Positions 1 to 5,342 of a stretch of DNA of 5,342 bases are shown here, in pieces. This DNA comes from Candidatus Shapirobacteria bacterium CG2_30_35_20 (GTDB lineage: Bacteria > Patescibacteriota > Microgenomatia > UBA12405). Within the stretch, counting starts at the first letter, position 1. Every line of letters begins with the position of its first letter. The stretch is taken from NCBI GenBank assembly GCA_001873665.1, contig MNZO01000021.1, forward strand, positions 1 through 5,342, written 5' to 3'. The position numbers and the translations under genes were made by a program. The notes beneath the pieces were generated by a model. That model worked only from the letters and a program-made list of their open reading frames with translations. It did not search any database and was not told the DNA's origin.

Positions 1-1032
1 GCTCTCCAGCACGAAATAAAAACTAACCCCGACTATCAAGATTTTCAAATAGATTTAATTGAAAATTGTAAATTGAAAATTGAAAATTATGACCTCATCC
101 ATTATCCTTATTTCGACCCATTTTTCTTGACTTTACCTCTCACCAAAACTCCGTTTATTGTTACCGTTCACGATTTAATTCCCATCCAAATAGCTAAAAC
201 AATTCCCGTCGGATTATTAACTAAATTATTTCCTAAAGGATTATTCCCAAAAATATTTCCTATTGGTATTAAAGGTTTTCTCAAATGGCAAATTCAAAAA
301 TATAAATTAAAAAAGGCCAAATACCTTTTAACTATCAGCCACACTTCCAAATATATTATTCACGACATTCTCAACTATCCCAAAGACAAAATATTTACCA
401 CCTATCTCGCCGCCGATCCATCATTCAAAATGATAACTAATTCACAATTACTCCAAAACATTAAAACAAAATATAATCTACCTGATAAATTTATCCTATA
501 TTTAGGTGACATTGGTCGGAACAAAAATATCCCCAGATTAGCCAAAGCCTGTCTTAAACTAAAAGTTCCTTTAATTATTGCTGGTAGTAGTGCAGTTAAA
601 AAAGTACCCAATGATCCTTGGACAAAAGATATAAAATGGGTCCAAAATAATCAATCTAAATATTTAAAAAGCATTGGTTTTCCCGATGATGACGACAAAC
701 CCGTAATATACAATTTAGCCACCATTTATTGCCAACCATCATTATCAGAAGGGTTTGGATTACCTCTACTTGAAGCCATGCAGTGCGGTACTCCTACCTG
801 TTTTTCCCAGCATACTGCCCTAGCCGAAGTCAGCGATTATTCCGGCCTATCTTTTGACCCTTATTCCATCCCTGATATTGCCAAAAAATTAAAATTAGTT
901 TTAGATAACAATAAATTACGCCAAGAATTAATTGATAAAGGTCTAAAAAGAGCTAAATGTTTTTCCTGGCAACTATGTGCCATAAATACACTTGCTGTTT
1001 ATCGTTTATGTCAATTAAATGCCCAAAAGTAA
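1..1032 (+). CDS. GT4-family glycosyltransferase, 5'-truncated by window edge
   Basis: Retaining, GT-B fold glycosyltransferase that would transfer a sugar from a nucleotide donor in the cytoplasm during surface glycan assembly. The frame is open from base 1 (343 codons visible), so the true start lies upstream. The TTG at 73 is a poor start: it falls inside a low-complexity repeat, and family-like sequence flanks it on both sides. Counting codons from base 1: DLIHYPYFDPFFLTLPL at about 31-47 and TVHDLIPI at about 55-62 belong to the N-terminal Rossmann domain. YLGDIGRNKN near 167-176 begins the C-terminal domain with its phosphate-binding basic residues. SEGFGLPLLEA carries the EX7E pair (E250 and E258) that contacts the donor in GT4 enzymes. 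No membrane segment is seen. Roughly 40 N-terminal residues are probably missing, judged from usual family length. The 3' end overlaps the next gene by 14 bp. Family is secure; sugar and acceptor are unknown. Confidence 0.9.
   Translation, partial: ALQHEIKTNPDYQDFQIDLIENCKLKIENYDLIHYPYFDPFFLTLPLTKTPFIVTVHDLIPIQIAKTIPVGLLTKLFPKGLFPKIFPIGIKGFLKWQIQKYKLKKAKYLLTISHTSKYIIHDILNYPKDKIFTTYLAADPSFKMITNSQLLQNIKTKYNLPDKFILYLGDIGRNKNIPRLAKACLKLKVPLIIAGSSAVKKVPNDPWTKDIKWVQNNQSKYLKSIGFPDDDDKPVIYNLATIYCQPSLSEGFGLPLLEAMQCGTPTCFSQHTALAEVSDYSGLSFDPYSIPDIAKKLKLVLDNNKLRQELIDKGLKRAKCFSWQLCAINTLAVYRLCQLNAQK
62..82 (+). repeat. AT-rich in-frame repeat, copy A
   Basis: A 21-bp stretch built from AATTG/AAAATT units that matches 3111-3131 at 19 of 21 positions; both differences are G/A swaps. 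Here it encodes NCKLKI within the linker just before the conserved DLIHYPYF segment of the GT4 enzyme. The related word continues to about base 90 (GAAAATTATG). The other copy is read in the same frame, as NYKLKI. It looks like a small repeat inserted in coding sequence, though simple AT-rich drift is an alternative. Confidence 0.5.
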
Positions 1033-1825
1033 GCAACATTTTATTTCCGTTATAATTCCCGCCTACAAGCAAGCCGAAACCATTCGTCAAGATATATATT
1101 CGATATACGACACCCTTGAAAGAATTCGGTATGATTACGAAATTATTGTGGTCATCGATGGTCTCAGTGTTGACAACTCTCAAAGTGAACTAAATAAAGT
1201 AAAGTTAAAAAATCTTAAAGTTATTGGATATAAAAATAATCACGGCAAAGGCTACGCCGTCCGCTACGCCATGGCCCGAGCCAAGGGTGACTATATTGCT
1301 TTTATTGATGCTGGCATGGAAATTGACCCCAATGGTTTATCCCTTATTATTGAACAATTAGAGTGGTACGAAGCTGATATAATTGTGGGGTCAAAACGGC
1401 ATCCAGCCTCTATAGTTAAATATCCATTTCAGCGAAAAATTATTTCTCTTGGAGCTCAAGTAATTTCCAAGTTTTTGCTAAATATCAATGTCCGTGACAC
1501 TCAAGCAGGCCTAAAAATTTTTAAACGTAAAGTCCTAGAAACCGTACTACCTCGACTATTGTTAAAAAATTACGCCTTTGACTTAGAGTTACTATCAGTT
1601 TCCAATCGCCTAGGTTTTACTCGAATTTACGAAGCCCCAATAAAACTGTCCTACGATTTTACCAGTCTAACCCATGCCAGTGGACTAAAAATAATCTTTA
1701 ATTGTCTTTACGATGCTCTTGCCGTTTTTTATCGATTACGAATAAAAAAATATTACGACAACAAAAATAAACGTAAATGGATTTACGATTCTGAATTAGA
1801 TATGAGGATAAATACTGGATCATGA
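1019..1825 (+). CDS. GT2-family glycosyltransferase, dolichyl-phosphate mannose synthase-like
   Basis: Inverting GT-A glycosyltransferase of 268 residues, resembling the soluble catalytic domain of polyprenyl-phosphate hexosyltransferases (DPM1/Alg5 type). By family it would move a hexose from a nucleotide donor to a lipid phosphate or related acceptor at the cytoplasmic membrane face. Visible motifs: FISVIIPAYKQAETI at 8-22 (first beta strand), EIIVVIDG at 41-48, HGKGYAVRYAMARAKG at 75-90, the metal-binding loop FIDAGMEID at 95-103 (acidic residues D97 and D103), VRDTQAGLKIFKR at 158-170, and YAFDLELL at 185-192. These last two are typical of the DPM-like subgroup. There is no C-terminal transmembrane domain; the tail is basic (RIKKYYDNKNKRK) and could touch the membrane. 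The start is fixed by an in-frame TAA directly before the ATG. It overlaps the upstream gene by 14 bp and the downstream start by 4 bp. Class is sure; donor and acceptor are not. Confidence 0.92.
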   Translation: MPKSKQHFISVIIPAYKQAETIRQDIYSIYDTLERIRYDYEIIVVIDGLSVDNSQSELNKVKLKNLKVIGYKNNHGKGYAVRYAMARAKGDYIAFIDAGMEIDPNGLSLIIEQLEWYEADIIVGSKRHPASIVKYPFQRKIISLGAQVISKFLLNINVRDTQAGLKIFKRKVLETVLPRLLLKNYAFDLELLSVSNRLGFTRIYEAPIKLSYDFTSLTHASGLKIIFNCLYDALAVFYRLRIKKYYDNKNKRKWIYDSELDMRINTGS

Positions 1826-2745
1826 TCAAATCACAAATTTTTTTTTCAATAATTATTCCAGTTCGAAACAAGAATGATTATTTGCCTGAAACTAAACAAA
1901 AATTATTACAACAAACTTACCATAATTACGAGCTTTTAGTAATCACTGACAAAATATCCCCAAACCCTTGCATAAAACGCAACTATGGAGCTAAAATTGC
2001 CAAAGGCCGTTATCTATGTTTTCTCGACGATGATTCATTTCCAGACCCAAATTGGTTAAAAAATATTAAAAAACAAATCGATATTTATCCAAATTATGCT
2101 GCATTTTGTGGTCCGACTCTAACTCCATCGACTGACAATATTTTACAAAAAGCTTCAGGAAATGTTTGGTCGTCGATCATGGGAAGTGGAGGAGCAGGGA
2201 TTTTTAGAAGTCAGATTTCAAAACCTCGTTTTGTCGACGATTACCCCACCGTTAATTTAATTGTAAAAAAAACTGTATTTAATAAAATAGGTGGTTTTAA
2301 TATCAAATATTGGCCTGGTGAAGACACTATTTTTTGTCTCGACTTAATCAAAAATAATCAACAAATATATTATCATCCCAGTATTATCGTGTATCACCAT
2401 CGTCGAGAAATTTTAAAAGAGCACTTAGCCCAAACCAATCGTTATGCCCTGCATCGTGGTCATTTTGCCAAAATTTTTCCCAAAAACAACCTCAAATTAG
2501 GCTATTTAATACCTACATTTTTTACATTGTATTTATTAACTATTCCATTTCACAAATTACTTTTACCATTATATTTATATCTTTTTCTCCTATTTATAAC
2601 CTTTATTGATATTACTTTTAAATCAAAAAATATTTTACTAGCACTATTGTCTATAATCACCATTTTTATAACCCACATCACCTATGGTATTTTATTTATA
2701 ATCGGTTTTATAAGTCCCGATTTAAAATTTAAACCAAGGAATTGA
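1822..2745 (+). CDS. GT2-family glycosyltransferase with C-terminal membrane segments
   Basis: Inverting GT-A glycosyltransferase of 307 residues, probably anchored at the cytoplasmic membrane. FSIIIPVRNK at 8-17 is the first beta strand. A DDD triplet at 69-71 in CFLDDDSFPDPNWL is the DXD metal and nucleotide site. GPTLTP is at 97-102, SSIMGSGGAGIFRS at 117-130, VDDYPTVNLIVKK at 138-150, and WPGEDTIFCLDL at 164-175 holds the ED pair expected to include the catalytic base. VYHHRRE at 190-196 closes the domain. Residues about 226-264 and 270-297 are strongly hydrophobic, suggesting two to four membrane helices. The usual DGSTD loop after the second strand is replaced by a short TDKISPNP. The ATG shares an ATGA with the previous gene's TGA, suggesting translational coupling. 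The 5' end contains a run of nine T at 1838-1846. The C-terminal part is more AT-rich than the catalytic part, as hydrophobic codons demand. Substrates unknown. Confidence 0.9.
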   Translation: MIKSQIFFSIIIPVRNKNDYLPETKQKLLQQTYHNYELLVITDKISPNPCIKRNYGAKIAKGRYLCFLDDDSFPDPNWLKNIKKQIDIYPNYAAFCGPTLTPSTDNILQKASGNVWSSIMGSGGAGIFRSQISKPRFVDDYPTVNLIVKKTVFNKIGGFNIKYWPGEDTIFCLDLIKNNQQIYYHPSIIVYHHRREILKEHLAQTNRYALHRGHFAKIFPKNNLKLGYLIPTFFTLYLLTIPFHKLLLPLYLYLFLLFITFIDITFKSKNILLALLSIITIFITHITYGILFIIGFISPDLKFKPRN

Positions 2746-2768
2746 TTTTATACTCCTACCCATATAGT
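2742..2768 (+). promoter_or_regulatory. weak candidate promoter ahead of radical SAM gene
   Basis: The 31-bp gap at 2746-2776 is the only intergenic space in the window. It contains TATAGT (2763-2768) with TTGATT (2742-2747) 15 bp upstream, shorter than the usual 16-18 bp spacer. If used, transcription would begin about at the ATG at 2777, giving a nearly leaderless mRNA. A second -10-like word, TATACT, sits at 2749-2754 with no good -35. In sequence this AT-rich such words arise by chance, so the call is tentative. Confidence 0.2.
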
Positions 2769-2776
2769 ATTAGTTT

Positions 2777-4276
2777 ATGAAAAATAATAAAATTAAAATA
2801 GCTATTTCCTATCCTCCATTAATAAATTCAAAGGGTAATGCCTTTTTAGGTCAAAATCGTCAGTTTCAGTGGACCAATACCGGTAACGTAATTTTACCTG
2901 TCATTCCCGCTTATGGTGCTACCGCTCTCAAAAAACTAGGCTATAAAGTATTTTGGGATGACGCCATTGCCGAAAAAATTCAATACGATATTTGGCTAAA
3001 AAGAATTACAAAGTACAAACCAAATATTATTTTTATCGAATCTAAAACCCCCGTCATTAAACGCCACTGGGAAATTATAAATCAATTGAAAATTCAATCA
3101 TTAAAAATTAAAAATTATAAATTAAAAATTGTGTTAATGGGTGATCATGTCACCGCTTTACCTGAAGAATCATTAAATAATTCAAAAGTTGATTATGTTA
3201 TCACTGGTGGCGATTATGACTTTATGATGTTAAATCTTGTCAACCATATTTATCACAAAAAGAAACTCGAACCTGGTTTTTACTACCGCGCTACCGCGCC
3301 ATCGCGCCATCGCGCCATAGTCAACTCCGGTAAATTTGCCCTAAAACACCACAATCTAGATAGTCTACCAATTATTGATCGCAAACTAACTAACTGGAAA
3401 TTATATGGGTATAATAATACCAATTTTAAATACAAGCCCGCTGCCTACATCATGACTGGACGCGATTGCTGGTGGGGAAAATGTACTTTTTGTAGCTGGA
3501 CTACTACTCATCCTGGCAACACTTTTCGCAATTTTTCCGTCGACCATACTATCAAAGAATTAAAATATTTGGCGTCTTTGGGCATTCGTGAAGTTTTTGA
3601 TGATACTGGCACACTTCCCATTGGTCCTTGGCTTAAAGATTTTTGTGAGCAACTAATCAAAACTGGTTTAAACAAAAAAATTGCCCTTGGTTGCAACATG
3701 CGTTTCGGGGCTTTAAACCAAAAACAATACAACATGATGGGCAAAGCCAGATTTAGATTTATTCTATATGGTCTCGAGTCAAGCAATCAAAATACACTCG
3801 ACCATATTTTAAAAAACACCAAGGTTGAAGACTCGCGCAAAACTCTAATTATGGCCAAAAAAGCCGGTCTCCAACCCCATTTAACCATAATGGTCGGTTA
3901 TCCCTGGGAAACAAAACAAGATGCAATTACGACCCTAGACGAGGCCCGATCTTTGTTCAAAGACGGTCTGGCCGATTCGATGCAAGCCACTATTGTTGTC
4001 CCTTATCCTGGCACCCCATTATTTGCCGAATGCCAAAAAAATAATTGGTTAAAAAGCACAGATTGGAATGATTACGACATGCGCGCTCCAGTGATGAAAT
4101 CACCAATTTCCAACCAAGAACAATTGAATCTCGTCCACGGTCTTTTTCACGGAGTGCTGACACCAAAGTTTTTATGGCGTAAAATAGCTAGTATCAGAAA
4201 TGTTGATGACGTTTCTTATCTTTTTAACTATGCCATTAAATACCTCAAAAAACTTCAAGACTTCCCCAAAAGTTAG
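2777..4276 (+). CDS. B12-binding-domain radical SAM enzyme
   Basis: Iron-sulfur enzyme of 499 residues that should cleave S-adenosylmethionine to start radical chemistry, such as methylation or rearrangement of an unactivated carbon. Residues 1-160 resemble a cobalamin-binding Rossmann domain: IAISYPPLINSKG, YGATALKKLGYKVFWDDA (46-63), VLMGDHVTALPEES (119-132) and VDYVITGGDYDF (138-149). No DXHXXG lower-ligand motif is present. The radical SAM core runs from about 222 to 430. The cluster ligands are C231, C236 and C239 in CWWGKCTFC, a CX4CX2C spacing instead of CX3CX2C. Further core motifs are FDDTGTLPIG (274-283), LGCNMRFG (304-311), LYGLESSNQNTLD (330-342), GYPWE (374-378) and VPYPGTPLF (408-416). 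Residues 430-499 form a helical tail (YDMRAPVMKSP). The start is fixed by an in-frame TAG six bases upstream. Two repeat-derived segments interrupt it (about 103-118 and 170-182). Its place among glycosyltransferases suggests a sugar or lipid-linked substrate; this is inference. Confidence 0.9.
   Translation: MKNNKIKIAISYPPLINSKGNAFLGQNRQFQWTNTGNVILPVIPAYGATALKKLGYKVFWDDAIAEKIQYDIWLKRITKYKPNIIFIESKTPVIKRHWEIINQLKIQSLKIKNYKLKIVLMGDHVTALPEESLNNSKVDYVITGGDYDFMMLNLVNHIYHKKKLEPGFYYRATAPSRHRAIVNSGKFALKHHNLDSLPIIDRKLTNWKLYGYNNTNFKYKPAAYIMTGRDCWWGKCTFCSWTTTHPGNTFRNFSVDHTIKELKYLASLGIREVFDDTGTLPIGPWLKDFCEQLIKTGLNKKIALGCNMRFGALNQKQYNMMGKARFRFILYGLESSNQNTLDHILKNTKVEDSRKTLIMAKKAGLQPHLTIMVGYPWETKQDAITTLDEARSLFKDGLADSMQATIVVPYPGTPLFAECQKNNWLKSTDWNDYDMRAPVMKSPISNQEQLNLVHGLFHGVLTPKFLWRKIASIRNVDDVSYLFNYAIKYLKKLQDFPKS
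3084..3133 (+). repeat. AT-rich in-frame repeat, copy B
   Basis: Low-complexity stretch of AATTGAAAATT and ATTAAAAATT words, encoding QLKIQSLKIKNYKLKI (residues 103-118) just before the VLMGDHV strand of the radical SAM enzyme. Bases 3111-3131 match 62-82 in the first gene at 19 of 21 positions and are read in the same frame. It begins with a small inverted repeat, ATTGAA-AA-TTCAAT (3085-3098). It replaces what in relatives should be a short loop, and so probably lengthens the loop without breaking the fold. Confidence 0.55.
3283..3320 (+). repeat. GC-rich 8-bp tandem repeat inside the radical SAM gene
   Basis: Consecutive octamers CTACCGCG (3283, 3291) and CCATCGCG (3299, 3307), followed by a partial CCATAG. 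The four full units are 24/32 G+C, in sharp contrast to the AT-rich surroundings. It encodes YRATAPSRHRAIV (residues 170-182), between the B12-binding-like domain and the radical SAM core. Gain or loss of one unit would shift the frame; three units would keep it. Confidence 0.85.
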
Positions 4277-5273
4277 CATCGTTATACCCACCCTAAATTC
4301 TGCAAAAGTAATCAAAAAATGTCTCGACTCGATTGTTATTCAAAAATACACAAACTACGAGATATTAATATGTGATGGTGGATCAACGGACGAGACATTA
4401 AAAATAAGTAAAAAATATAATTGCAAAATATTAAAAAATAAACTAAAAACTGCCGAAGCCGGTAAGGCAATTGGTTTAAAAAATGCTTTAGGAAAATATA
4501 TTGCTTTTATTGATTCAGACAACATACTTCCAACTACAAATTGGCTATCAGAAATGATCAATCCTCTGGAGTACGATAACACCATAATCGGCTCCGAGCC
4601 CTGGGAATTTACTTATCGCAAAAGTGGGGGATTTATAGAACGGTATAATGCCCTAATTGGTGCTAATGATCCTTATGCCTATATTACGGGAATATCCGAC
4701 CGTAAAAACTATATTAACCATCGTTGGACTTCACAAAAACTTGAAACACAAGACAAATCAACATATCTAAAAATTACCCTAATGCCCAGGCAAACCATAC
4801 CAACTATTGGTGCCAACGGAACTGTATTTAGAGCTTCATTTTTAAAATCACAACCTCCTACAGACTATTTATTTGATATAGATACTATTTCTAGTGCATT
4901 AATCAAAAACAGCAAACCTCTATATTTTGCCAAAACAAAAAACAGTATTATCCACACCTATTGCGAATCGTCCATACCCAAATTTTACAAAAAACAAATG
5001 AGACGACTAAAAGATTATTATCATTATAAATCTATCAGAAAATTCAATTACCAAAACACTTTTAGTTTTACCAATATAAAATTTGGACTTTACACAATAT
5101 TAATAATTCCTATGCTAATTACCACAATAAAAGGGATTATTAAAAAACCAGACATTGCTTGGCTATTCCACCCCATAGCCTGTTTTATAACATTATACTG
5201 TTATACGTCTGTTTCTATGTTATATTTATTCGGATTTAACATTGCTCAATCAAGACAAAAATGGCAACAATAA
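4230..5273 (+). CDS. GT2-family glycosyltransferase with C-terminal membrane segments
   Basis: Inverting GT-A glycosyltransferase, 347 residues from this start. VSIVIPTLNSAKVI at 15-28 is the first strand, ICDGGSTDET at 47-56 the nucleotide-binding loop, AEAGKAIGLKNALGKYIAFIDSDN at about 75-98 (quoted here as AEAGKAIGL and IAFIDSDN) leads to the DSD metal site at 95-97. TIGANGTVFR at 192-201 and YLFDID at 213-218 lie in the acceptor part. HTYCESS at 242-248 and KKQMRRLKDYY at 254-264 follow. Hydrophobic stretches at about 286-302 and 312-337 suggest two membrane helices, with the conserved-looking KPDIAWLFHP at 306-315. An in-frame ATG at 4200 (10 residues longer) and one at 4206 are possible. 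I prefer 4230 because it leaves a normal short leader before the first strand and reduces overlap with the radical SAM gene from 77 to 47 bp. No start here has a ribosome binding site. Substrates unknown. Confidence 0.88.
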   Translation: MPLNTSKNFKTSPKVSIVIPTLNSAKVIKKCLDSIVIQKYTNYEILICDGGSTDETLKISKKYNCKILKNKLKTAEAGKAIGLKNALGKYIAFIDSDNILPTTNWLSEMINPLEYDNTIIGSEPWEFTYRKSGGFIERYNALIGANDPYAYITGISDRKNYINHRWTSQKLETQDKSTYLKITLMPRQTIPTIGANGTVFRASFLKSQPPTDYLFDIDTISSALIKNSKPLYFAKTKNSIIHTYCESSIPKFYKKQMRRLKDYYHYKSIRKFNYQNTFSFTNIKFGLYTILIIPMLITTIKGIIKKPDIAWLFHPIACFITLYCYTSVSMLYLFGFNIAQSRQKWQQ

Positions 5274-5342
5274 AAAAACCAGGGGTATTAATACTTACAC
5301 CATTTTTTTCACCAAATATAGGTGGAACTGAAAGACAATTAG
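5261..5342 (+). CDS. GT4-like glycosyltransferase, N-terminal 27 residues only (cut by window end)
   Basis: An ATG at 5261 opens a frame that runs off the window: MATIKKPGVLILTPFFSPNI, then GGTERQL. The hydrophobic first strand (VLILTPFF) followed by SPNIGGTERQL is the classic N-terminus of GT4 glycosyltransferases, in which the glycine-rich loop after the first strand contributes to the active site. The start overlaps the end of the preceding GT2 gene by 13 bp, the same arrangement as the 14-bp overlap between the first two genes. Only the first strand and loop are visible, so donor, length and integrity cannot be judged, and a non-GT4 GT-B enzyme remains possible. Confidence 0.8.
   Translation, partial: MATIKKPGVLILTPFFSPNIGGTERQL

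Noticed and set aside
402..611. Minus-strand open frame of 69 codons
   Set aside because: Lies opposite the well-supported GT4 gene and has no recognisable motif; a shadow of AT-rich coding sequence.
953..1183. Minus-strand open frame of 76 codons spanning the first gene junction
   Set aside because: Antisense to two conserved glycosyltransferase genes, with no domain-like features.
1823..2745. Possible recoded UGA (genetic code 25)
   Set aside because: TGA ends two genes cleanly at 1823-1825 and 2743-2745, each followed by a plausible new start, and no gene needs TGA read as an amino acid.
2746..2776. Terminator between the second GT2 gene and the radical SAM gene
   Set aside because: The 31-bp gap has no stable hairpin followed by a T run.
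3283..3320. CRISPR-like array
   Set aside because: Units are 8 bp with no spacers and lie inside an intact coding frame.
3084..3320. Pseudogene or frameshift in the radical SAM gene at the repeats
   Set aside because: Both repeats keep the frame, and conserved motifs are present before, between and after them.
3508..3786. Minus-strand open frame of 92 codons
   Set aside because: Antisense to the radical SAM core, whose codons are constrained; no start context or motif supports it.
4355..4585. Minus-strand open frame of 76 codons
   Set aside because: Antisense to the nucleotide-binding half of the GT2 gene; its hydrophobic look follows from the opposite-strand codons.

Overview
The window is an AT-rich stretch of bacterial chromosome in which every base but about 31 is coding, and all genes lie on the + strand. 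It holds part of a cell-surface glycan locus: five glycosyltransferases (two GT4-type, both cut by the window edges, and three GT2-type) plus one B12-binding-type radical SAM enzyme. I see no RNA genes, insertion sequences, CRISPR arrays or convincing terminators.

Organism: the AT-rich codon use, tight gene packing, overlapping genes, lack of Shine-Dalgarno sequences and the particular protein subfamilies all resemble Candidate Phyla Radiation bacteria (Patescibacteria), most likely the Microgenomates side. This is inferred from remembered family resemblance, not from a search. TGA serves as a stop for two genes and never appears inside an intact gene, so the recoded UGA=Gly of Gracilibacteria/Absconditabacteria is not in use.

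Layout: 1-1032, GT4 glycosyltransferase missing its N-terminus; 1019-1825, soluble GT2 of dolichyl-phosphate-mannose-synthase type; 1822-2745, GT2 with a hydrophobic C-terminal tail; a 31-bp gap, the only intergenic space; 2777-4276, radical SAM enzyme with an N-terminal B12-binding-like domain; 4230 (or 4200)-5273, GT2 with C-terminal membrane segments; 5261-5342, first 27 codons of another GT4 enzyme. Gene junctions overlap by 14, 4, 47 (or 77) and 13 bp, so the set is probably one operon, perhaps with a second promoter in the 31-bp gap.

Working together: the GT2 and GT4 enzymes probably build an oligosaccharide on a lipid or protein carrier at the inner face of the membrane. The radical SAM enzyme would then modify a sugar, lipid or other intermediate. 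No sugar-nucleotide synthesis, flippase or polymerase gene lies in this window, so substrate and product cannot be named.

The main oddities are two kinds of repeat inside coding sequence: an AATTGAAAATT-type element shared in the same reading frame by the first GT4 gene and the radical SAM gene, and a GC-rich 8-bp tandem repeat inside the radical SAM gene.
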